6,428 nucleotides of DNA. Source: Actinomycetota bacterium. GTDB taxonomy: Bacteria > Actinomycetota > Actinomycetes > Nanopelagicales > Nanopelagicaceae. The notes below the pieces were generated by a model. It did no database searches and was not told the origin of the DNA. It saw only the letters and a list, made by a program, of their open reading frames with translations. Below are positions 1 through 5,660 of the stretch, piece after piece. Location of the stretch: positions 1-6,428 of the forward strand of contig WLLM01000045.1 in the NCBI GenBank assembly GCA_009700715.1, in the 5' to 3' direction. Made by a program: the position numbers and the translations under genes. Position 1 is the first letter of the stretch; each line of letters starts with the position of its first letter.

Positions 1-327
1 CTTTAGATCGTTCTTGTAATAACTATTGCCTCCGTCGATGATCGTGTCGCCAGCACTTAAATGCTGGGCAACTTCGGCAATCGTTGAATCCGTAACCGAA
101 GCTGGAACCATTACCCAAACTGTACGAGGCGTTGGGAGCTTTGCGGCTAAGTCTGCGATTGAAGATGAAGTGACTGAACCTTCTGTGCCAAGTGCGGCAA
201 CCGCTTCGGCGGAAAGATCGAATACGGTTGATGTAATTCCGTGTTTTGCCAGGCGGCGGACGATATTGGCGCCCATGCGGCCAAGGCCGACCATTGCAAA
301 ATTTGGCGTATTTGGCGCTGAAGTCAT
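1..327 (-). CDS. gnd: 6-phosphogluconate dehydrogenase, short form, N-terminal 109 codons (runs off left edge)
   Basis: Catalyses oxidative decarboxylation of 6-phosphogluconate to ribulose 5-phosphate in the cytoplasmic pentose phosphate pathway. Reading leftward from an ATG at 327-325, the frame stays open to base 1. A Rossmann nucleotide-binding motif GLGRMG is at residues 14-19, followed by ANIVRRL; VMVPA is at 72-76, and the family signature DGGNSYYKND at 98-107 forms part of the 6-phosphogluconate site. The wording GLGRMGAN..RRL and VMVP resembles the roughly 300-residue GntZ/YqeC-type enzymes, often NAD-linked, more than the 470-residue NADP enzymes; full length would decide. It begins 9 nt after the pgl stop, in the same frame, so it is co-transcribed with the preceding pathway gene. 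I see no clear Shine-Dalgarno sequence, so translation may be coupled to pgl. M12 is an alternative start but would cut close to the first beta strand. The C-terminal catalytic domain lies outside the window. Confidence 0.93.
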   Translation of the reverse strand, partial: MTSAPNTPNFAMVGLGRMGANIVRRLAKHGITSTVFDLSAEAVAALGTEGSVTSSSIADLAAKLPTPRTVWVMVPASVTDSTIAEVAQHLSAGDTIIDGGNSYYKNDLK

Positions 328-336
328 GGGGTAAGT

Positions 337-1074
337 CTACTCGGCGAAAAAGGCCTCGGTATCAACGATTAAGCGAGTGTGGCGAGAACCACGCACATAA
401 CTCGCGGGTATCGATAGATCTGCCTCAATTATTTTGGTTACTGCATCGGCTTTACCTTCGCCTGTTGCAACAATCCAAACTTTATCTGCACTATTTATTG
501 TTGCCATAGTGAACGAGATGCGAACAGCAGGTGGCTTAGGTGAATCTTCGATTAAGAAGACTTTATTCAAATTATCAAGATCAGCTCTGCCTGGAAAAAT
601 AGATGCCACATGGCCATCGGGGCCAAGTCCTAAGATCACCAAATTAAGGTTTACATCAGAAAGTAAAGATTCATAATCTTTAAGTGCTGCATCTGCTGAA
701 CCTGCATCGCTTGAAATAACTTCATGGACTACAACGTTTTTATTTAATAGCGTGCCATGGAAAGGCAGGGCATTTCGTTCGGCACTGCTGCTTTCTACAA
801 AGCGTTCATCGCTCCACCAAATATGTAGGCCAGCAAAGTCACTGGAATTTTGATTTAGGACTTCCACTAAGCGCTTCGAGATTGCAAGACCTAAAGTTCC
901 ACCTGTTAGCGCCAGATCAAAATGGCCAGTCTCGGTAAGTCCCTCTTCAACGCTTTGCAATAATTGTGCGATTACCTCTGCAGTTAATTCGGGCGCATCT
1001 GCATAAAGAGTTAAATCGAGTTGGTCATCTATTTCACCGAACTCGCCTTCGAAATCGAATTCATCTTCGCTCAT
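337..1074 (-). CDS. pgl: 6-phosphogluconolactonase
   Basis: Hydrolyses 6-phosphogluconolactone to 6-phosphogluconate, directly upstream of the Gnd reaction. The 245-residue protein has the family landmarks in order: LALTGGTLG at 54-62 (phosphate loop region), WSDERFV at 87-93, LGLGPDGHVASIFPG at 148-162 with the catalytic histidine expected at H155, PPAVRISFTM at 181-190, and VATGEGK near 202-208. It belongs to the SugarP isomerase-like fold shared with NagB. The ATG shares its A with the TAA stop of the upstream acetyltransferase gene, and a purine-rich GGGGGAG lies 6 nt before it, which fixes the start. This leaves an unusual acidic N-terminus: ten Asp/Glu and no Lys/Arg in the first 20 residues, before the usual domain begins near residue 20. 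The following gene is gnd, so two consecutive pentose phosphate enzymes are co-expressed. No zwf or opcA is visible in the window. Confidence 0.95.
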   Translation of the reverse strand: MSEDEFDFEGEFGEIDDQLDLTLYADAPELTAEVIAQLLQSVEEGLTETGHFDLALTGGTLGLAISKRLVEVLNQNSSDFAGLHIWWSDERFVESSSAERNALPFHGTLLNKNVVVHEVISSDAGSADAALKDYESLLSDVNLNLVILGLGPDGHVASIFPGRADLDNLNKVFLIEDSPKPPAVRISFTMATINSADKVWIVATGEGKADAVTKIIEADLSIPASYVRGSRHTRLIVDTEAFFAE

Positions 1075-1637
1075 TAGTTACTCCCCCACCGTTGCAAGAA
1101 ACTTTCTCGATCCATCTCACAAATATCTTCAGGTCCATCAATCTCATCCATCTGCTGACCCATAAAGTTAAAGCCAAAATATTTGATAACCGCAATAGAA
1201 GGAAGGTTTTCTGGGCTGACTGTATAGCGAAGCGTCTTTACTTCCGGGAAGGTCAGCGCCCAACGCCACATGCCCAGCAGCGCTTCCTTGGCATATCCCT
1301 GATTTTGGTATTCGCTTTCGATTCCTAAACCAATTTCGATCATGCCATCTGAATCTGGAGCGCCATGAAAACTAGTGCTTCCAATAACTTCGCTCCTTTC
1401 CTTGAGCACGATCCAACGCACAAACCATTTATTTACAGACGAATCTTCCTTTACCTGAGGCACGCGCCAAGCAAGTGGCCCTTGAAAATCGATTAATACT
1501 CGAAGTGGATTGGTAAACGGCTCGCCTTGTAGCGCAAATACATCATCACGCTTTTCAAATAAATCTATGAGCCGGTCGCCTGCTATGTGATGAAGTTCTA
1601 AACGTGGTGTCTCTATTACGCTTTCTTTAGCCTGCAT
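1074..1637 (-). CDS. GNAT family N-acetyltransferase, RimJ/RimL-like (Acetyltransf_3 type)
   Basis: A 187-residue acyl-CoA-dependent acetyltransferase with unknown acceptor. The N-terminus (ETPRLELHHI, 9-18) is typical of RimJ/RimL-like proteins. The acetyl-CoA pyrophosphate loop is QNQGYAKEAL at 111-120 (the Q-x-x-G-x-A form of motif A), preceded by the beta-strand IEIGLGIESEYQ, and the late motif ENLPSIAVIKYFGF at 143-156 is also as expected. The stretch around residues 34-75 (ALQGEPFTNPLR to KWFVRW) would be the acceptor-binding part and does not identify a substrate. The ATG lies 3 nt after the TRIC-gene stop, with no convincing Shine-Dalgarno sequence, so translation is probably coupled. 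Its stop overlaps the pgl start by 1 nt. Its place in an operon with sugar-phosphate enzymes does not by itself define a role; protein N-terminal or small-molecule acetylation are both possible. Confidence 0.88.
   Translation of the reverse strand: MQAKESVIETPRLELHHIAGDRLIDLFEKRDDVFALQGEPFTNPLRVLIDFQGPLAWRVPQVKEDSSVNKWFVRWIVLKERSEVIGSTSFHGAPDSDGMIEIGLGIESEYQNQGYAKEALLGMWRWALTFPEVKTLRYTVSPENLPSIAVIKYFGFNFMGQQMDEIDGPEDICEMDRESFLQRWGSN
1081..1087 (-). promoter_or_regulatory. Shine-Dalgarno site of pgl
   Basis: GGGGGAG on the minus strand ends 6 nt before the pgl ATG and lies within the last codons of the preceding acetyltransferase gene. It is the only strong ribosome binding site I see in the window. 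It supports the TAATG stop-start overlap as the true pgl start and fits translation of an internal operon gene. Confidence 0.7.
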
Positions 1638-1640
1638 TAA

Positions 1641-2249
1641 CTAAGCGCCGACCTTTGGAAGATGCCAATCAAAGCGAATCGATAATTCGCGCACAATTAT
1701 CACGATAACTCCTGCAGCTAGAGCAACGAATCCAGAGTTAACTCCAAAGTAATCGCCTGTTACATATATAAGTGAGCCTGCTAAACAGGAAGTTCCAATA
1801 GTTTCTCTGTGCAGCAATACTGGCTCAACTTGGCACAGAACATCGCGCAATAGCCCACCAGTTACTCCGCCTATTAGACCTAGTACAACTGATGCAAGAA
1901 AGGGAGCACCGTGAGTCAGCGCAAACTGGGCACCGGATACTGAACAAACTGCTAAACCAATTGTGTCTAGCAATAAAACAAATCGTCCTACAGGAGTTGT
2001 TCGCTTCATGGCCAATGTAATGAGCACTGCGATTGCGACACCGGCGAATAACCAGGTATGTAAAACCCAAGGTGGTCTCTGACCCAAAAGTATATTTCTT
2101 AGAGTTCCACCAGAAAGCGATGCAATTGCCGCAATAAATGCAATGCCGCCGTAATCCAAACCTTTATCTGCAGCAATTCGCGCACCAACGAGGGCAAAGG
2201 CAAATGTGCCGGCTAAGTCAAGGAGATTAACTAAAAGGTCTAGATCCAC
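1641..2249 (-). CDS. TRIC/UPF0126 family integral membrane protein (YadS/YicG-like)
   Basis: A 202-residue inner-membrane protein with about seven hydrophobic segments and the internal duplication of the bacterial TRIC (UPF0126) family. The two repeat signatures are SGGTLRNILLGQRPP at residues 46-60 and TGGLLRDVLCQVEP at 130-143. LDLAGTFAFALVGARIAA at 10-27 and LDTIGLAVCSVSGAQFAL at 94-111 open the two halves. Family members have been described as cation channels, and E. coli YicG as a glycine transporter; the cargo here is not readable. The first repeat has R-N where family members, to my recollection, usually have R-D as in the second repeat (N52 versus D136). The start is GTG, encoding MDLDLL, with no Shine-Dalgarno sequence but a TATACT box 6 nt upstream, suggesting a leaderless mRNA. 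It follows gabT by 32 nt and heads a likely operon through the acetyltransferase, pgl and gnd genes. Confidence 0.9.
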   Translation of the reverse strand: MDLDLLVNLLDLAGTFAFALVGARIAADKGLDYGGIAFIAAIASLSGGTLRNILLGQRPPWVLHTWLFAGVAIAVLITLAMKRTTPVGRFVLLLDTIGLAVCSVSGAQFALTHGAPFLASVVLGLIGGVTGGLLRDVLCQVEPVLLHRETIGTSCLAGSLIYVTGDYFGVNSGFVALAAGVIVIIVRELSIRFDWHLPKVGA

Positions 2250-2255
2250 TGAATG

Positions 2256-2261
2256 AGTATA
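2256..2261 (-). promoter_or_regulatory. Probable -10 box for the TRIC-GNAT-pgl-gnd operon (leaderless)
   Basis: TATACT on the minus strand, five of six matches to TATAAT, ends exactly 6 nt before the GTG start, so transcription would begin at or next to the start codon. It lies in the 32-nt gap after gabT. No good -35 element is visible at 16-18 nt spacing (TAATTA at 17). Read-through from gabT could add to expression, because no terminator is seen in the gap. Confidence 0.55.
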
Positions 2262-2281
2262 AGTTGATCGAGCCGATTTAA

Positions 2282-3622
2282 TTAAAGGCTGGCGAAAGCT
2301 TCTTCTAGAACTCCAAGCGCATCTTTCAATAGCTCATCGCTAATGACGATTGGTGGCAAGAAACGGATCACATTTGCGTACGTGCCAGCAGTGAGGATTA
2401 GTACACCTTTGCTCTGGCAATACTTAATAACTGCAGCCATTGCAGCAGAGTTTGGAGTCTTGGTTCCGGCTTCAACAAGCTCAATCGCCTGCATTGCGCC
2501 ACGTCCGCGAACTTCACCGATGATTGGGTATTTCTTCGCGAGCGCAGTTAACGATTCGTTAAGAATTTTGCCGATGTGCTGTGCGCGTTCGACAAGTTTT
2601 TCTTCTTCGATAGTTTCGATTGCACCGAGAGCTGCTGCACATGCGATTGGGTTTCCACCGTATGTTCCACCGAGTCCGCCAACATGTGAAGAATCCATAA
2701 TCTCAGCGCGCGCTGTGACTGCGGCAAGTGGCAATCCACCAGCGATGCCCTTTGCGGTAACGATCATGTCTGGAACAACACCTTCATCTTCGCAGGCGAA
2801 CATATTTCCGGTGCGGGCAAAACCAGTTTGAACTTCATCTGCGATAAAAACAATTCCGTTTTCGGTAGAAAACTTTGCAAGACCTGGCAAGAAACCCTTA
2901 GGTGGAACTATGAATCCGCCTTCGCCCAGAATTGGTTCGATAATGATTGCAGCAACGTTATGGGCACCAACTTCTTTTTCGATCTTGGAAGTGACGATAT
3001 CCAGATAATCCTGCGCCATAGTGGCTAGGTTTCCTTCGTAATGGAATGAGTAAGGCATAGGCACTCGGTAGATCTCGTTTGCAAATGGCCCGAAACCTTC
3101 CTTGTATGGAACGTTCTTGGCAGTTAGCGCCATAGTTAAGTTAGTGCGGCCGTGATACGCGTGCTCAAAGACGATTACTGCAGGGCGCTTTGTCGAATGG
3201 CGCGCGATCTTTATTGCATTTTCAACTGCTTCTGCGCCAGAGTTCTGCAAAATTGATTTCTTCTTATGGGTTCCTGGAGTGATGCGATTAAGCGCTTCGC
3301 AGACTTCGATGTATCCCATATATGGAGCGGTGGTGAAGTTGGTATGTGTAAATGCTTGTACTGCTTCAATTACGCGAGCGACAACACGTGGCGCTGCATT
3401 TCCAACGTTTACAACGCCGATTCCTGCACCGAGATCGATAATGCGATTGCCGTCTACATCTTGCAGGATCGCACCTTCACCACGTTCGATGATTGCCGGA
3501 ATTGCCATTCCTAGACCTGCAGATACTGCCTCTTTGCGACGCGCAATTAACTCCTGCGATTTTGGCCCTGGAATAGCGGTGGCCAAGTGACGTGATTGCG
3601 GGAGAGGGTCCTTTGAGGTCAT
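2282..3622 (-). CDS. gabT: 4-aminobutyrate aminotransferase (class III, PLP-dependent)
   Basis: Transfers the terminal amino group of 4-aminobutyrate (family members often also use 5-aminovalerate) to 2-oxoglutarate, giving succinate semialdehyde and glutamate. The 446-residue length is normal. Class III aminotransferase features appear in order: LGAGIGVVNVGN near 64-75, NSGAEAVENAIKIAR at 127-141 (PLP phosphate contact), FEHAYHGRT at 152-160 (ring-stacking region), IIIEPILGEGG near 226-236, IADEVQTGFARTG at 260-272 with the PLP-nitrogen aspartate D262 and Q265, and VTAKGIAGGLP at 288-298 with Schiff-base lysine K291. GGTYGGNPIACAAAL follows at 318-332. Overall wording favours GabT over ornithine or acetylornithine aminotransferases, but substrate range is not certain. 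The ATG lies 6 nt after a perfect TATAAT box with no Shine-Dalgarno sequence. It is divergent from the decarboxylase gene across 57 nt, consistent with a shared amine or GABA theme. No gabD is visible in the window. Confidence 0.92.
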   Translation of the reverse strand: MTSKDPLPQSRHLATAIPGPKSQELIARRKEAVSAGLGMAIPAIIERGEGAILQDVDGNRIIDLGAGIGVVNVGNAAPRVVARVIEAVQAFTHTNFTTAPYMGYIEVCEALNRITPGTHKKKSILQNSGAEAVENAIKIARHSTKRPAVIVFEHAYHGRTNLTMALTAKNVPYKEGFGPFANEIYRVPMPYSFHYEGNLATMAQDYLDIVTSKIEKEVGAHNVAAIIIEPILGEGGFIVPPKGFLPGLAKFSTENGIVFIADEVQTGFARTGNMFACEDEGVVPDMIVTAKGIAGGLPLAAVTARAEIMDSSHVGGLGGTYGGNPIACAAALGAIETIEEEKLVERAQHIGKILNESLTALAKKYPIIGEVRGRGAMQAIELVEAGTKTPNSAAMAAVIKYCQSKGVLILTAGTYANVIRFLPPIVISDELLKDALGVLEEAFASL

Positions 3623-3628
3623 GGCTAA

Positions 3629-3634
3629 ATTATA
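3629..3634 (-). promoter_or_regulatory. -10 box of gabT (leaderless promoter)
   Basis: A perfect TATAAT on the minus strand is separated from the gabT ATG by 6 nt (TTAGCC), which predicts transcription starting at the ATG. No good -35 hexamer sits at 16-18 nt spacing; the closest TTGnnn-like element, TTGCGG at 3662-3657, is 22 nt away, too far. A poor -35 leaves room for an activator or for low -35 dependence. Confidence 0.65.
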
Positions 3635-3644
3635 GAGCCACTTT

Positions 3645-3673
3645 TTAACTTCTGCGCCGCAACGAGTTAGGCT
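3645..3673 (+). promoter_or_regulatory. Promoter of the Orn/Lys/Arg decarboxylase gene (leaderless)
   Basis: TTAACT at 3645-3650 (four of six matches to TTGACA) and TAGGCT at 3668-3673 (fits TAnnnT) are separated by 17 nt. The -10 box ends exactly 6 nt before the GTG start at 3680, so the mRNA should begin at the start codon. The promoter lies face to face with that of gabT; the gabT -35 zone overlaps this promoter's -35 and spacer, so both polymerases would compete for the same 57 bp. Confidence 0.55.
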
Positions 3674-3679
3674 CAGACA

Positions 3680-5125
3680 GTGGAGAAGAAAAATGAACTG
3701 CGCAGTAGCGCTCCGCTACTCGATGCATATCTGACTTACTTTGAGGCAAGTCACACTCCATTTACGATTCCTGGGCATAAGCAGAGAGCATCGCTAATTG
3801 ATGCAGGGTTAGGCGCTGTCGTTGATTCAGATATCCCTCTTTACGGCGGATTAGATGAAATCAAATTAACCAATCAAGTTTTAAAGAAATCAGAAGCTAT
3901 CGCAGCCAAACTCTGGGGTGCAGACTTTGCGCGTTTTTCAACCGGTGGATCTACCCACGCAAATCAAGCAGTGATACTGGCGCTCGGACAACCTGGTGAC
4001 AAAGTTGCCGTTTCACGCACCGCACATCGCTCTGTCCTTAGCGCACTTGTTTTAGCTGGACTCGAACCAATCTGGATGAGCCCTGAAATCGATAATTCAA
4101 CGGGTGTACCTACTGGAATCGCTCTAGCCGAATTTCAACGGGTGCTAAAAGAAAACCCAATTGCAGTATTGCTAACCGAACCAGGTTATCTCGGAACTCT
4201 TTCAGATCTAAAGCCTCTAATTGCCGCAGCACATGAAAAATCTATTCCGGTAATCGTTGATGCCGCATGGGGTGGCCACTTTGGTTTCCATCCAGATCTG
4301 CCGCAACATGTAATTGCCCAGGGCGCCGATGCGCTAATTACCAGTGTTCACAAAGCGCTACCCGGATATAGCGCATCTGCGTTATTGCTTGCGCAAACTA
4401 AATTTATTAGCGCCGAAAGACTTGAGCAAAGTTTTGAAACAACTCACACCACATCCCCTGCTGGCGCTCCCCTGGCTTCAATCGATGCTGTACGCGCGCT
4501 CTTGGAAACTAGAGGGTCCGAACTTCTTGGTGCGCTTCTCGAAAATGTGGCGCAATTTAAGTTAGCGGTACAAGCAAACTTTGATCTACCAATCTTCTTA
4601 AACCCTAGTGATTTCGCACCCAGCCGCTTTGATCCCGTAAAGATCGTCCTACGCGTCCAGCAACTTGGGTGTTCTGGGGTCGATATTGAAAAAGCGTTAA
4701 TCCAACAAGGCATCCGTGTTGAAATGGCCGATCGCGACACAATTGTTTTCTTAGCAACGTTGGCAGATACCAAAGAAGATTTCCAAGGCTTGGCTATGAA
4801 ACTTGTGCCTATCTTGAAGAAGTTGCAAGGTTTGCCACGGCAAAGCGCCACTGCACTTAGCTGGTCAGTTATTCCACAGATTGCTACATCAATGCGTAAT
4901 GCCTACTTTGCTAAAACCGAAATGGTTAGCGCAACTAAGGCGATTGGCCGTGTATCTGCAGATCTAATCGCGCCATATCCACCAGGGGTTGCCGTTGTTG
5001 CACCAGGTGAAGTTTTGACCGAACAAATAGTTAGCGGTCTAAGCGCTTCTCAAAAGGCGGGTGTGCGAATTGCATATGCCACCGATCCAACGTTGCAAAG
5101 CTATCGCGTTGTTAAGACTCGCTAG
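3680..5125 (+). CDS. Orn/Lys/Arg decarboxylase family protein (PLP-dependent, short SpeA/CadA-like form)
   Basis: A 481-residue cytoplasmic PLP decarboxylase of the aspartate-aminotransferase-fold Orn/Lys/Arg group, expected to turn a basic amino acid into a diamine or agmatine. Motifs in order: IPGHK at 30-34, an STGGSTHANQA motif, SRTAHRSVLSALVLAGLEPIW, DAAWGGHFGFHP starting at D194 (the aspartate that contacts the PLP ring nitrogen; DEAHG in many relatives), SVHKALPG with Schiff-base lysine K225, and a C-terminal domain containing APYPPGVAVVAPGE. It lacks the N-terminal receiver-like wing domain of the large enterobacterial enzymes and matches the Bacillus SpeA-like short form in size. Arginine, lysine or ornithine cannot be separated by eye. 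The start is GTG at 3680, with a -10 box 6 nt before and no Shine-Dalgarno sequence. It is divergent from gabT and its 3' end overlaps the SSAT-like gene tail by 14 nt. Confidence 0.88.
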   Translation: MEKKNELRSSAPLLDAYLTYFEASHTPFTIPGHKQRASLIDAGLGAVVDSDIPLYGGLDEIKLTNQVLKKSEAIAAKLWGADFARFSTGGSTHANQAVILALGQPGDKVAVSRTAHRSVLSALVLAGLEPIWMSPEIDNSTGVPTGIALAEFQRVLKENPIAVLLTEPGYLGTLSDLKPLIAAAHEKSIPVIVDAAWGGHFGFHPDLPQHVIAQGADALITSVHKALPGYSASALLLAQTKFISAERLEQSFETTHTTSPAGAPLASIDAVRALLETRGSELLGALLENVAQFKLAVQANFDLPIFLNPSDFAPSRFDPVKIVLRVQQLGCSGVDIEKALIQQGIRVEMADRDTIVFLATLADTKEDFQGLAMKLVPILKKLQGLPRQSATALSWSVIPQIATSMRNAYFAKTEMVSATKAIGRVSADLIAPYPPGVAVVAPGEVLTEQIVSGLSASQKAGVRIAYATDPTLQSYRVVKTR

Positions 5126-5588
5126 CAAATTTCTTTAGCGCATCGCCGTAAAGTCTAAATACGGTCCACTCATCCATCGGAACTGCTCCAAGTGATTTAT
5201 AGAAATCTATAGAAGGCGTATTCCAATCCAGAACCCACCACTGGAATCGTTCGTAATCACGTTCGATGCAAAGTTGTGCCAAAGTCTTCATGAATGCTTT
5301 ACCAAGACCATGACCGCGGAATTCAGGTTGAACAAATAAGTCTTCGAGGTAAATCCCTGGCTTACCTAACCAAGTTGAGTAATTTAAGAACCAGAGCGCG
5401 ATTCCAACAATTTTTCCATCCACTTCGGCAACATGGCAGAAGGCAACTGGATGGTCATTAAATAGTGAATCTTTGATCTGATCCACGGTAGCCACCATCG
5501 CCTTTGGCGCTTTTTCATAAACAGCGAGCTCGTAAATCAGGCGATGTATATCGTTAACATCAACTGGCTCTGCAAGGCGAATCTTCAT
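5112..5588 (-). CDS. GNAT acetyltransferase resembling spermidine/spermine N1-acetyltransferase (SSAT-like)
   Basis: A 158-residue single-domain GNAT protein. It begins KIRLAEPVDVNDIHRLIYELAVYEK, like the SSAT (SAT1/SAT2) family. It shares with that family the run WLGKPGIYLEDLFVQPEFRGHGLG at 73-96, in which YLEDLFV (80-86) holds the Glu/Asp pair associated with polyamine binding and RGHGLG (91-96) is the acetyl-CoA loop. WNTPSIDFYKSLGA at 122-135 contains Y130, matching the general-acid tyrosine of GNAT enzymes. The acceptor is likely an amine, such as a polyamine, diamine or lysine analogue; some family members use thialysine or other amines instead, so the call stays at family level. The ATG at 5588 follows a TAAACT box by 6 nt without a Shine-Dalgarno sequence. 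It is convergent with the decarboxylase gene, overlapping by 14 nt, and lies just behind the pstS terminator. Confidence 0.88.
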   Translation of the reverse strand: MKIRLAEPVDVNDIHRLIYELAVYEKAPKAMVATVDQIKDSLFNDHPVAFCHVAEVDGKIVGIALWFLNYSTWLGKPGIYLEDLFVQPEFRGHGLGKAFMKTLAQLCIERDYERFQWWVLDWNTPSIDFYKSLGAVPMDEWTVFRLYGDALKKFASES

Positions 5589-5594
5589 TGGTTG

Positions 5595-5600
5595 AGTTTA
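5595..5600 (-). promoter_or_regulatory. Probable -10 box of the SSAT-like gene (leaderless)
   Basis: TAAACT on the minus strand ends 6 nt (CAACCA) before the ATG, the same spacing as at the other three unit heads. It abuts the T-rich tail of the pstS terminator, so its -35 region would lie inside the terminator hairpin. No recognisable -35 hexamer is present there. Confidence 0.5.
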
Positions 5601-5602
5601 GG

Positions 5603-5636
5603 GGAAAAGAAAAACGGCCAGGTTTCCCTGGCCGTT
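5603..5636 (-). terminator. Intrinsic terminator of pstS
   Basis: On the minus strand a perfect 10-bp stem (5636-5627 AACGGCCAGG with 5622-5613 CCTGGCCGTT) closes a GAAA tetraloop. It is followed directly by a T-rich tract, TTTCTTTTC. It begins 24 nt after the pstS stop. The plus-strand side has a C-rich flank with no T tract, so it should act only on minus-strand transcripts. Confidence 0.92.
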
Positions 5637-5660
5637 CTCCCCTCGTGGATAGGTTAAGAA

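Noticed and set aside
26..676. Plus-strand open frames opposite gnd and pgl
   Set aside because: They are antisense to genes with clear catalytic motifs and have no independent support.
2267..2277. Inverted repeat ATCG-AGC-CGAT in the gabT-TRIC gap
   Set aside because: Four-base arms are expected by chance. There is no T tract, so it is not a terminator, and it is too short to claim as an operator, although it does lie just upstream of the -10 box.
2343..3590. Several plus-strand open frames opposite gabT (for example 2343-2831 and 3279-3590)
   Set aside because: They are shadows of the gabT codons, with composition driven by the opposite strand and no domain features.
3657..3662. TTGCGG (minus strand) as the -35 box of gabT
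   Set aside because: Spacing to the TATAAT box is 22 nt, outside the usable 15-19 nt range.
4444..4851. 135-codon minus-strand open frame inside the decarboxylase gene
   Set aside because: It is fully antisense to a well-motifed gene, has low-complexity Ser/Arg-rich composition, and has no recognisable domain, promoter or Shine-Dalgarno sequence.
5120..5140. CGCTA...TAGCG inverted repeat at the convergent decarboxylase/SSAT-like junction, considered as a bidirectional terminator
   Set aside because: It has only a 5-bp stem with an 11-nt loop and no T tract on either strand.
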